The position numbers and the translations under genes were made by a program. A stretch of DNA of 64,000 nucleotides from Brachybacterium sillae (GTDB lineage: Bacteria; Actinomycetota; Actinomycetes; Actinomycetales; Dermabacteraceae): contig NZ_JAFEUW010000001.1 in assembly GCF_025028335.1 (NCBI RefSeq), positions 992,001 to 1,056,000 on the forward strand. Direction: 5' to 3'. Positions 1-8,111 of the stretch are shown here, one piece after another. How positions within the stretch are numbered: the stretch's first letter is position 1; each line of letters opens with the position of its first letter. Under the pieces are notes generated by a model, which was not told the origin of the DNA, ran no database searches, and saw only the letters and a list, made by a program, of their open reading frames with translations.

Positions 1-8
1 ACGCAGCC

Positions 9-1691
9 TCAGCGACGCTCCCCCCGGGCGGTCGAGAGATCGGTCGCAGTATCGGCGCCGCGGTCCAGCACATCCTCCACCGGCTCGACCACATGCGTGC
101 GGGCGACGTCCCGGACCCTCTCCCGCAGGATCCGCACCGCCCGGCGGCGATGATGCGCCGCCGCCAGGCCTGCCGCGAACACCGAGGCCACGCTGAACAG
201 CACGCCCGCCAGGAGTCCGAGGGCCACCAGGGCCGTCGGCAACGGGATCGGCACCCACAGCTCACGGATCATCGGCATGGGCGGCGGGGGCACCTGGAAG
301 TACAGCAGCACCGCGTTCAGCGCCAGCCAGCCGAGCCCCACCACCGCACACAGCAGCGCCAGCCACTGCAGCACATCGAGCACCGGCCACCACCAGCCGC
401 CCTCGCGGGCGCGCAGGTCGGCACCGGCCACGGCCTGATCCAGGGCGTCGGGCAGCTCGTCCTCGCGGGAGCGGGCGGCACGGCGCACCTCGGCACGCCA
501 CGGGTCCCCGGCCCCCGCACTGCTGGCATCGGCGAACCCCCGCACCCCGGCCGAGGCACGGGCCCGGGTGGCGGCATCGGGTTCCGGCAGGGACGTGCGG
601 GAGAGGCCCTCGGGGGCGCGCTCCTGCCCGATGTTCCAGCGTCGCAGCGGATCGGGGCGCAGCCGCGCCATCCATCGCAGCAGCGGCCAGCCGGTGCGGG
701 CCGAGGCCCGGTGCCGATAGGAGGCCCCGACCGCGCGGCCCACCTGGTCCACCCGGGCGGCTGCGGCGAGGTCCTCCACCAGGGCGTCGACATCCCCGGG
801 ACGCACCTGCTGCGGCAGGCCCGCGGGGGAGGCGACATGGTCGAGGCGCTCCGCGGCCTCCCGCACATCGGCCTTCTGTCTCTGCGCGGCGGCGTCGTGC
901 CCACGGGAGATGTCCAGCAGGGCACGGCGCAGGTCGTCGAGACCCTCCCCCGTCTGTGCGGAGACCGCATGCACGGGGGCGGATTCGAGGCCGTCACGAC
1001 GCACCAGCTGGGTGAGGGACGCGACGACGCCCTTGCGCTCCGTGGGGCGGATCCGATCCAGCTGGTTCAGCACCACCATCGTCACCGCGTCGTGCCCGGC
1101 GAAGGGTGTGACGAAGTCGTGATGCAGCACGTCATCGGCGTACTTCTGCGGGTCCGTGACCCACACCAGCACGTCGACCAGACCCGTCATGCGCTCGGCG
1201 ACCTCGCGGTTGGCGAGCTCCACCGAGTCCATGTCGGGCAGGTCCAGCAGCAGCAGTCCGGGCAGGGTGTCGGCGTCCTCTCCCCGACGGCGGCTGCGAC
1301 CGCGACGGTGCGCCTCCTCCAGCGGGGTGCCGGTGCCATCGAGCACGTGCCGCTCCGAGACCTCCAGCCAGTCCAACAGCGGTTCGCTGTCGGGCCCGCC
1401 GAGCACCGCGGCCACCGGCTGCGCCGTGGTGGGCCGGCGCACTGCCGCCCGCGTGATCTCCCGCCCGACCAGGGCGTTCACCAGCGAGGACTTGCCGGAG
1501 CCGGTGGCTCCGAAGAACCCGATCACGGTGTGCTCCGCGGACAGCGCCCGGCGCCGGTCGATCCGATCGAGGACGTCCTCGGCGTGCTGCAGCTCCGCCT
1601 CGGGCGCCACGCCGTGCAGGGCCGCGCGGGCACGGTCGAGGGCATCGAGGCGTTCGACCAGGGTGGGGGTGCGTCGGCCGCCGAGCCTCAT
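9..1691 (-). CDS. YfjP-like dynamin-family GTPase, membrane-associated (second of pair)
   Basis: This 560-residue protein is a GTP-binding protein of the YfjP/dynamin-like type. A P-loop, GATGSGKSS, lies at residues 61-69. A switch-like LLDLPDMDS follows, and VVLNQLD fits the base-recognising NKxD motif. Two membrane segments near residues 430-520 should anchor the C-terminal end, so the GTPase domain faces the cytoplasm. The ATG overlaps the stop of the upstream GTPase gene by 4 bases (ATGA), which implies one operon and translational coupling. Paired GTPases of this kind often form heteromers at membranes; the exact role here is unknown. The family call is firm, the cellular role is not. 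Confidence 0.85.
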   Translation of the reverse strand: MRLGGRRTPTLVERLDALDRARAALHGVAPEAELQHAEDVLDRIDRRRALSAEHTVIGFFGATGSGKSSLVNALVGREITRAAVRRPTTAQPVAAVLGGPDSEPLLDWLEVSERHVLDGTGTPLEEAHRRGRSRRRGEDADTLPGLLLLDLPDMDSVELANREVAERMTGLVDVLVWVTDPQKYADDVLHHDFVTPFAGHDAVTMVVLNQLDRIRPTERKGVVASLTQLVRRDGLESAPVHAVSAQTGEGLDDLRRALLDISRGHDAAAQRQKADVREAAERLDHVASPAGLPQQVRPGDVDALVEDLAAAARVDQVGRAVGASYRHRASARTGWPLLRWMARLRPDPLRRWNIGQERAPEGLSRTSLPEPDAATRARASAGVRGFADASSAGAGDPWRAEVRRAARSREDELPDALDQAVAGADLRAREGGWWWPVLDVLQWLALLCAVVGLGWLALNAVLLYFQVPPPPMPMIRELWVPIPLPTALVALGLLAGVLFSVASVFAAGLAAAHHRRRAVRILRERVRDVARTHVVEPVEDVLDRGADTATDLSTARGERR

Positions 1692-3499
1692 CGGGTCTCC
1701 TCGGTCGCGGTCTCGTCGGTCGCGGTCTCGCCGGTCGCGGTCTCGTCGGACAGCGCGCGGCGGGCCTGGGCGCGGATCGACCCGGCGAGATCGCGCAGGT
1801 CGGCGGCGTCGGCCCGCAGCTCCTCGGCGGTGGTGCCTCCGGCGACGACGTCGAGCCGCTCATGGAACGGGGCGGAGCGCTGCGCCACCAGGCGGTCCAG
1901 ACGCGTGGCCAGGCGGTCCTTCGCGATCTTCGCGAGCCGTCGGACGGCGTCCTCCCCGAAGATCGCCTCCAGCAGACGCTGCCCGGCGATGGCGGTGGCC
2001 GCTCCCGCACCGACCTCGAGACCGGTGGGGATGAAGGCGGTGGAGACGAACACCACCACCATCAGGGCGACGGCCAGGGTGTTCACACCGAGAGACAGCA
2101 CGCGGGCGCGCAGTCGCCGATCCGCACCCTCCTCCCGCACCAGGGCGAGCACATCGCCCTGCCAGGCCCGCACCTCCGCGGCGACATCCGCTCGGAACGA
2201 CTCCGGGATGCGGCTGAGGTCCACACCCTCCAGCAGGGACCGCCCCGCGGGTGTCGCCTGCCATGCGGTCTCGGCCTGCTCGGCACCCCGAGCGGACTCG
2301 TCCACCACCACGTGCACCAGGCCGGACTCCAGCGCCGCCTCCGCGGCTGCCGCCGGCGCCGGCTCCCCGCGCAGCGCACGCCCGATGCCGTCACGCACCC
2401 GACCCACGAAGGACTCCAGGCCGCGGAACACGTCCCCGGTGCCGACCACGTCCTGCCAGCGGGCGAGCACCTCCCCGCGCAGCAGCGAGCCGTCGCCGAG
2501 CACCTGTTCGATGCGGCGGCGGGCCTGCGCGAACGCATCATCGACCTCCGCGGCGAGCGCGTCGCGGGTCCGCTCCTGGGACTCCCGCGCCAGCGCGATC
2601 TCCTCCGCGGAGCCGGCCAGCGAGTCCAGGGCCCCCGCGAGGGTGCGGCGGGCGATCGCGCCCCGGCCATCAGCATCCCCGGCCAACTGGTCGAGGAACT
2701 CGCGGATCTCGCGCACCCGCTCGGGCGCGAGCAGACCGAGATCGTCGACGTCCGACTCCTCCACCAGGAACAACCGAGAGGCCTCCAGACCCTCGCGGTC
2801 CAGGTAGGTGCGCAGATCGGCCGACAGCTCCTCGGCGACCCCGGGCCGCGGCGGGATGCGGTTCATCACCACGGCGACGGTGACGTCACGGGCGGCGGCG
2901 GTGCGCAGCACCTCCCACGGCACCGCGTCGGCGTAGCGGTTGGCGGTGGTGACGAACAGCCACAGGTCGGCCGCCCTCAGCAGCTGGCGGGCGAGCTCCC
3001 GGTTCCCGGAGGAGACCGAGTCGATGTCGGGCGCGTCGAGCAGGGCGATGCCCCGCGGGATGCCGCCGTCGGAGACCAGTTCCAGGCTGGTCGCGGGCGC
3101 ATCGCTGACGTCCGCGCGCTCCGCCTCCCCACCGGCGCGCACGCGCGCGAGGCCCGGCAGGATGCGCGCGCCGTCGAACCAGGCGGCGTCCTCCGGGTGG
3201 TGCAGCAGCAACGGCCGCCGCGTGGTCGGGCGGATCGCCCCGGCGCGGCTGACCACCCGCCCCAGCAGCGAGTTGACCAGGGTGGACTTCCCGGCGCCGG
3301 TGGACCCGCCGATCACCACCAGCAGCGGGGCGTCGAGGGAATCCAGGCGGGGCGCGACGTGGTCGACGATCTGGGTGCGGGCCGCGGAGACGGCGGCACG
3401 GCCGGTGTCGACCCCGTCGACGGGAAGGGGCAGCTCGACGTGATCGAGGTCCGCGGCGAGGCGGTCGAGGGCGTCGGAGCCCGCGCTGAGGGTGCTCAT
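1688..3499 (-). CDS. Dynamin-like GTPase, first of a membrane GTPase pair
   Basis: This 603-residue protein has a P-loop, GGSTGAGKS, at about residues 64-72 and a switch-like LLDAPDIDS. Its base-recognition motif is degenerate (VVMNRIPP), unlike its downstream partner. One or two hydrophobic segments lie near residues 460-500. I start it at the ATG at 3499 and not the ATG at 3508, because a CACAAT hexamer ends 7 bases before 3499 and overlaps the longer start; this matches the leaderless layout of many genes here. The C-terminal tail is a threonine/glutamate repeat made by a 15-bp tandem repeat. It overlaps the next GTPase gene by 4 bases, so the two are probably made together. Role: likely membrane remodelling or stress; inferred only. 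Confidence 0.82.
   Translation of the reverse strand: MSTLSAGSDALDRLAADLDHVELPLPVDGVDTGRAAVSAARTQIVDHVAPRLDSLDAPLLVVIGGSTGAGKSTLVNSLLGRVVSRAGAIRPTTRRPLLLHHPEDAAWFDGARILPGLARVRAGGEAERADVSDAPATSLELVSDGGIPRGIALLDAPDIDSVSSGNRELARQLLRAADLWLFVTTANRYADAVPWEVLRTAAARDVTVAVVMNRIPPRPGVAEELSADLRTYLDREGLEASRLFLVEESDVDDLGLLAPERVREIREFLDQLAGDADGRGAIARRTLAGALDSLAGSAEEIALARESQERTRDALAAEVDDAFAQARRRIEQVLGDGSLLRGEVLARWQDVVGTGDVFRGLESFVGRVRDGIGRALRGEPAPAAAAEAALESGLVHVVVDESARGAEQAETAWQATPAGRSLLEGVDLSRIPESFRADVAAEVRAWQGDVLALVREEGADRRLRARVLSLGVNTLAVALMVVVFVSTAFIPTGLEVGAGAATAIAGQRLLEAIFGEDAVRRLAKIAKDRLATRLDRLVAQRSAPFHERLDVVAGGTTAEELRADAADLRDLAGSIRAQARRALSDETATGETATDETATEETR
1701..1745. repeat. 15-bp tandem repeat, three copies
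   Basis: Three head-to-tail copies of a 15-base unit, TCGGTCGCGGTCTCG with one base changed in the third, lie in the 3' end of the first GTPase gene. On the coding strand they give a repeated Glu-Thr-Ala-Thr-type tail. The unit length is a multiple of three, so copy-number change would keep the frame. Confidence 0.85.
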
Positions 3500-3517
3500 G
3501 GCCGCCATTGTGGCAGG

Positions 3518-4729
3518 TCAGTCGTAGAAGGGGTCCAGCCCCCATTCGGGGAACACGCTGCGGCGGCAGGCCTGGACCGCACGGTCGAGCGGGTCCTCGG
3601 GGTCGTACCCGCGGCTCCAGTCGCGCACCGCGAGCTCATGGTGGTCCCCGAGGGTCGTCTGATGCCGGGGGTCGGGCAGACCGTGCTCTCGTGCGATGCG
3701 GGTGGCGACCTGTGTCCAGTCCTGCGGCAAGGGGCCGTTCGCCGGCAGCGGGTCACCGGTGACGATCGCCAGCAGGTGCGTCCAGGCGCGCGGCACCACG
3801 TCGGTGATGGCGTACCCGCCACCACCGACCGCCACCCAGCGGCCCTCGCACAGCTCGTCGGCGAGGTCCCGCACCAGCAGGGCGGCCTCCCGCTGCGCCT
3901 CCAGGGTGAGGGCGAGGTCGGCGAGCGGGTCGTCCCGGTGGGCGTCGGCGCCGTGCTGGGAGACGATGAGCTCCGGTCGCATCGCTCGGGCCAGCACCGG
4001 CAGTACTGCCTGCAGGGCCCGCAGCCAGCCCTCACCGCCGGTGCGGGGCGGCAGCGGCAGGTTCACGGCGGTGCCCAGGGCCCCCGCGCCCCCGAGGTCC
4101 TGCACGAACCCGGTGCCCGGGAATAGCACCTCCCCCGTCTCGTGGATCGAGAACGTCACCACCCGCGGGTCGTCCCAGAACGTGCGCTCCACGCCGTCGC
4201 CGTGGTGGGCGTCGAGGTCCACGTAGAGCACCCGGCGCACGCCGCGGTCGAGGGCCCGCCGGATGCCGATCGCCGCATCGTTGTAGACGCAGAAGCCCGC
4301 GGCCTGTGACGCCCGTGCATGGTGCATGCCCCCGGCGGCGTGGACCGCGCGGGGTGCTCGCCCGGCGACGACCGCTTCGACCGCCTCCAGGGTGCCGCCG
4401 GCCAGGCGTGCGGCCGCCTCGTGCATGCCGTCGAAGGCGGGGACGTCATCCCCGCCGATGCCATACGCCAGCAGCTTCGGCAGGACGGGTCGGGTGGTCG
4501 GGTCGGAGGCCGCGCGCACCACTCGCACGAAGTCGGAATCGTGGACGGTGAGGATCTCCTGGTCGTCGGCCACCCGGGCGGGCAGCACCTCGACCCCGGG
4601 CCGGCCCAGCACGCCCAGCCGCCGCGACAACTCCTCCAGCAGCACCAGCCGCGCCGGCTGCATGGGGTGGTCGGGGGCGAAGTCGTAGGCCGTGCTGGCG
4701 GCATCCAGGACGACGACGGCGGTGGACAT
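3518..4729 (-). CDS. acuC: AcuC / class I histone deacetylase-family protein
   Basis: This 403-residue protein belongs to the arginase-fold Zn deacetylases. Characteristic stretches are HDSDFVRVV near residue 65, GGMHHA followed by GFCVYND, and DLDAHHGDGV, which carry the catalytic His pair and the Zn-binding Asp/His. A third Zn ligand is expected in the DAHRDDPLADL stretch. AcuC proteins deacetylate acetyl-CoA synthetase, linking it to acetate metabolism; pta-ackA lie far away in the same window. A TACGCT hexamer sits exactly 6 bases upstream of the ATG, suggesting a leaderless transcript. It ends 18 bases upstream of the GTPase gene start on the same strand. Confidence 0.9.
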   Translation of the reverse strand: MSTAVVVLDAASTAYDFAPDHPMQPARLVLLEELSRRLGVLGRPGVEVLPARVADDQEILTVHDSDFVRVVRAASDPTTRPVLPKLLAYGIGGDDVPAFDGMHEAAARLAGGTLEAVEAVVAGRAPRAVHAAGGMHHARASQAAGFCVYNDAAIGIRRALDRGVRRVLYVDLDAHHGDGVERTFWDDPRVVTFSIHETGEVLFPGTGFVQDLGGAGALGTAVNLPLPPRTGGEGWLRALQAVLPVLARAMRPELIVSQHGADAHRDDPLADLALTLEAQREAALLVRDLADELCEGRWVAVGGGGYAITDVVPRAWTHLLAIVTGDPLPANGPLPQDWTQVATRIAREHGLPDPRHQTTLGDHHELAVRDWSRGYDPEDPLDRAVQACRRSVFPEWGLDPFYD

Positions 4730-4822
4730 GGCCGAAGCGTAGCGGCCGCCCTGCCCGTAGACTCGCCCGGGATCATCGGCACACGAGGATCAACGGCACA
4801 CGAGCAGCGGCGGGAGGAGCGG

Positions 4823-6238
4823 ATGGCACGAGGCGGGCATCCGACGGGCCGCACCATGCCCCGACCCGGCCCCGCGCTGCGCCTGCGCACCGCTGTCTCG
4901 GAGGTGGTCGGGAACGCGGCGAAATCCTCCCCGGCGCGTCTGGCCCTGGTGGTGTTCACGCTGATGCTGGTGGTCTTCACCGGGCTGCTCTCCCTCCCGG
5001 CGGCCGCCGCCGACGGGCAGCGCACCCCACTGGTCGACGCGATGTTCACCGCTGTCTCCGCGATCTGCGTGACCGGCCTGGTGACCGTCGACACCGGCAC
5101 CCACTGGTCGACCTTCGGCCTGGTGCTGCTGATGATCGCCATGAAGATGGGCGGCCTGGGGCTGCTCACCCTCGCCTCGCTGCTGGGGCTGTCGGTGATG
5201 CGGCAGATGGGCCTGGCGCAGCGGATCATCACCGCCTCGGAGACCCGCGCCGAGAAACTCGCGGAGGTCGGCGGGGTGCTGCGCACCATCGTCATCACCT
5301 CGACCAGCTTCGAACTGCTGACGTTCCTGGCCCTGGTCCCGTACATGATCAGCACGGAGCACGGGTGGGGCGAGTCGCTGTTCCTCGGGGCGTTCTACGC
5401 CATCAGCGCCTTCAACAACGCGGGGTTCGTGCCGGAGGCGGCCGGCACCCTGCAGTACGTCGCGAACCCATGGTTCTCGGTGCCCGTGGGCCTCGCAGTG
5501 TTCGTCGGCGCGCTCGGTTTCCCGGTGATCCTGGTGCTGGTGCGGCGCTGGTCCACGCCCCGCCTGTGGACCCTCCACGCGAAGCTGACGCTGTCCACCT
5601 CCGCGATCCTGTTCGCCGCCGGGTTCCTGGGGTATCTGGTGATGGAGTGGTCGAACCCCGCGACGCTCGGCCCCCACGGCCTCGGCACCAAGATGCTGGC
5701 CTCCGCCTTCGCCTCCGTCATGCCGCGCTCCGGCGGGTTCAGCACCATCGACATCGGCGCTCTGCACGAGGAGACGCGCTTGTTCACCGATCTGCTGATG
5801 TTCATCGGTGGCGGCTCCGGCTCCACCGGCGGCGGTATCAAGGTGACCACCTTCGCGCTGCTGGTGCTGTCGATCATCGCGGAGGCGCGGGGGGATAGGG
5901 ATGTCGAGGTGTTCAACCGACGCATCCCCCACGAGACCATCCGTCAGGCCATCGGTGTGATGGTGATGTCCACGGCGATTATCTTCGTGGCGACCTTCGC
6001 GGTGCTGCGGCTCGAGCCGTTCTCCCTGGACCAGGTGGTGTTCGAGGTGCTCTCGGCCTTCGGCACCGTGGGCTTGTCGACCGGGATCACGGGGGACCTC
6101 AGCACCGCCGGAAAATACGTGATCATCGCGTGCATGTACCTGGGGCGCATCGGGCCGATGTCTCTGGGGGCCGCGCTGGCGCTGCGCTCCCGGGCGCGAG
6201 TGGTGCGGTTGCCGGAGGAGCGGCCGATCGTCGGCTGA
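4823..6238 (+). CDS. trkH: TrkH/KtrB-type potassium transporter membrane subunit
   Basis: This 471-residue integral membrane protein has the four-fold repeated membrane-pore-membrane pattern of TrkH/KtrB potassium channels. The pore loops are visible as AICVTGLVTVDTGTHWS, SAFNNAGF, PRSGGFSTIDIG and SAFGTVGLSTG, with the selectivity glycines kept. I start at the ATG at 4823, which follows a good ribosome site (GGGAGGAG, 4812-4819); the open frame continues upstream to 4319 across the divergent acuC gene. A TAGACT hexamer near 4757 is a possible promoter. The regulatory subunit TrkA follows on the same strand, so the two should form one K+ uptake system. Confidence 0.93.
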   Translation: MARGGHPTGRTMPRPGPALRLRTAVSEVVGNAAKSSPARLALVVFTLMLVVFTGLLSLPAAAADGQRTPLVDAMFTAVSAICVTGLVTVDTGTHWSTFGLVLLMIAMKMGGLGLLTLASLLGLSVMRQMGLAQRIITASETRAEKLAEVGGVLRTIVITSTSFELLTFLALVPYMISTEHGWGESLFLGAFYAISAFNNAGFVPEAAGTLQYVANPWFSVPVGLAVFVGALGFPVILVLVRRWSTPRLWTLHAKLTLSTSAILFAAGFLGYLVMEWSNPATLGPHGLGTKMLASAFASVMPRSGGFSTIDIGALHEETRLFTDLLMFIGGGSGSTGGGIKVTTFALLVLSIIAEARGDRDVEVFNRRIPHETIRQAIGVMVMSTAIIFVATFAVLRLEPFSLDQVVFEVLSAFGTVGLSTGITGDLSTAGKYVIIACMYLGRIGPMSLGAALALRSRARVVRLPEERPIVG

Positions 6239-6272
6239 GATATCGCGCGGGCGCGGGGCGGGCGTCGGCGCG

Positions 6273-6343
6273 GGGCCGGGCAAGGGACGTCGGGCCGGGC
6301 ATGGGGCGTCGGGCCGGGCATGGGGCGTTGGGCCGGGCATGGG
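6273..6343. repeat. 19-bp tandem repeat between trkH and trkA, about 3.7 copies
   Basis: The unit GGGCCGGGCATGGGGCGTC is repeated with few changes at 6273, 6292 and 6311, with a partial copy at 6330. It fills most of the 154-base gap between trkH and trkA and ends just before a possible TACCCT -10 hexamer at 6349. No gene or clear terminator is seen in the gap. Confidence 0.85.
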
Positions 6344-6392
6344 CCCGCTACCCTGGCCCGGTCACCTGTCCGCCCCACCCTGAGGAGCCGCC

Positions 6393-7061
6393 GTGCCGGA
6401 TAGCCGCCGCGGGAACAGCGGAGTGCTGGTCATCGGTCTCGGTCGCTTCGGCGCCGCCATGGCCGAGACGCTCGAGGAGCTCGGCACCGACGTGCTCGCC
6501 ATGGACACCAGCGCAGACCTGGTGCAGGAGTTCTCCGGCCGCCTCACCCACGTGGTGCAGGCCGACGCCACCCAGATGGAAGCCCTGCAGCAGGTGGGTG
6601 CCGCGGATTTCGGTGCCGCCGTGGTGGGGGTGGGCACCAGCATCGAGGCGAGCGTGCTCATCACCGCGAACCTGGTGGACCTGGGACGCCCCGTGATCTG
6701 GGCGAAGGCTATCAGCGCCTCGCACGGCAAGATCCTGGAGCGCATCGGCGCCCATCATGTGGTGTTCCCGGAGAAGGATGCCGGGCAGCGGGTGGCACAC
6801 CTGGTCAACGGCCGCCTGATCGACTTCATCGAGTTCGACGACGGCTTCGCCATCGTGAAGATGAACCCGCCGCGGGAGATCCAGGGCTACACGCTGGCGG
6901 AGTCGGACATCCGCTCGAAGTACGGGGTGACCGTGGTGGGGGTGAAATCCCCGGGGCGGGACTTCACCTACGCCACACCGGACACGCGGGTGGTGGGGCA
7001 TGACCTGCTGATCGTGTCCGGCCACACGGACCTCATCGAGCGGTTCGCGAACCGGCCCTGA
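6393..7061 (+). CDS. trkA: TrkA/KtrA potassium uptake regulatory protein
   Basis: This 222-residue cytoplasmic protein has an N-terminal Rossmann RCK_N domain that starts with VLVIGLGRFGAAMAETL (residues 11-27) and an acidic residue at the end of strand 2 (AMDTS) as expected for nucleotide binding. A C-terminal RCK_C domain covers about residues 135-220. It should gate the TrkH pore in response to NAD(H) or ATP/ADP. The GTG start follows GAGGAG with normal spacing. It lies downstream of trkH but separated by 154 bases with tandem repeats, so it may have its own promoter. Confidence 0.92.
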   Translation: MPDSRRGNSGVLVIGLGRFGAAMAETLEELGTDVLAMDTSADLVQEFSGRLTHVVQADATQMEALQQVGAADFGAAVVGVGTSIEASVLITANLVDLGRPVIWAKAISASHGKILERIGAHHVVFPEKDAGQRVAHLVNGRLIDFIEFDDGFAIVKMNPPREIQGYTLAESDIRSKYGVTVVGVKSPGRDFTYATPDTRVVGHDLLIVSGHTDLIERFANRP

Positions 7062-7067
7062 GGCGGG

Positions 7068-7088
7068 CGCGGGGGCCACGACCCCGCG
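7068..7088. terminator. Possible bidirectional hairpin between trkA and proC
   Basis: The converging ends of trkA and proC are separated by 31 bases containing a 7-bp perfect stem, CGCGGGG and CCCCGCG, around a 7-base loop. There is no T run, as is common in very GC-rich genomes, so terminator function is inferred. Confidence 0.4.
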
Positions 7089-7092
7089 GGCG

Positions 7093-7968
7093 TCACTCTC
7101 CCGCCATCTCCCGGGATCGTCGGGCCGCCGCCTCCATCGCCGCCGCGATCCCCGGACGCACCCCCGCCCGCTCCAGCGCCGCGACGCCCTCGGCGGTCGT
7201 GCCGCCGGGGCTGGAGATCGCCGCCCGCAGCACCGCCGGGTGTTCACCGCGCTCCAGCATCAGGCTGCCCGCGCCCCGCGCCGACTGAGCCACCGCCCGA
7301 GCAGCCAGCTCCCGCGGCAGACCCTGCCGCACGGCCTCGTCGACCATCGCCTCCATCACCGCGAAGAAGAACGCGGGGGCGCTTCCCGCGGCGCCGATGA
7401 TCGCGTGGACCTGGCCCTCGGGGATCTCCTCCACCACCCCGGAGGCCGACAGCAGCGCCTCGAGCCGCTCGCGCTGCTCGGCGGAGACGCCGTCGGTGTG
7501 CATGAGGGCCGTGACCCCCTCCCCGATCGCCATCGGGGTGTTCGGCATCGCGCGGGTCAGTGCCGCATGCCCGCCCAGGCCCTCCTTCAGGAACGCCAGA
7601 GTGGCCCCGGCGGCCAGGGACACCACATGGGTGCCGGCCGCTAACCGCTCGGCGACCTGCGGGAGTACCGTGTCAAGCTGATACGGCTTCACCCCAAGCA
7701 CCAGCACATCGGCACGCGCGATGTCGTCCCAGGTCCCGGCGGTGGCCTCGAGGGCGTCGGCCGCACGGCGGGAGGACTCCTCGCTGCGGTTGACGACCAC
7801 GGCCCGCTCGGCGGGCAGCCCGGCCGCACGGGCGGCACGGAGGAAGGCCCCGCCCATGTTCCCGGCCCCGAGCACCACGACGGTGACGGAGGAGAGCAGG
7901 GCGGTCGTCTCGGTGGGGGTCGGCTCGGTGGGGGTCGCGGCTGTGGGGGTCGCGTCGGTCTCAGGCAT
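7093..7968 (-). CDS. proC: Pyrroline-5-carboxylate reductase
   Basis: This 291-residue enzyme makes the last step of proline synthesis, reducing pyrroline-5-carboxylate with NAD(P)H. A Rossmann start, VVVLGAGNMGGAFL, lies near residue 30, followed by VLGVKPYQ and the conserved RAMPNTP stretch near residue 140. The C-terminal dimerisation domain carries GSAPAFFF and the SPGGTTAEG motif. The first 25 residues are a Thr/Pro/Glu-rich extension. A GACAGT hexamer is 6 bases before the ATG, fitting a leaderless start. It ends opposite trkA. Confidence 0.94.
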   Translation of the reverse strand: MPETDATPTAATPTEPTPTETTALLSSVTVVVLGAGNMGGAFLRAARAAGLPAERAVVVNRSEESSRRAADALEATAGTWDDIARADVLVLGVKPYQLDTVLPQVAERLAAGTHVVSLAAGATLAFLKEGLGGHAALTRAMPNTPMAIGEGVTALMHTDGVSAEQRERLEALLSASGVVEEIPEGQVHAIIGAAGSAPAFFFAVMEAMVDEAVRQGLPRELAARAVAQSARGAGSLMLERGEHPAVLRAAISSPGGTTAEGVAALERAGVRPGIAAAMEAAARRSREMAGE

Positions 7969-8111
7969 GTCGTCACTGTCTCACGGGAGACCGGGTGACG
8001 GCCCGGGCGGTGGATGACGGTTCCTCCCCACGCGCGGTTCGTCCCCAGTTCGCTTCCCCCGCTTCGTCTGTCGGGGGGTCCCCGTAGCGTGAGTGCCAGG
8101 AGGTGAGAGAG

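Noticed and set aside
93-2807. Long plus-strand open frame opposite the GTPase genes
   Set aside because: High-GC antisense frame: composition is rich in Arg/Gly/Gln/His, no domain, and the opposite strand holds two clear GTPases.
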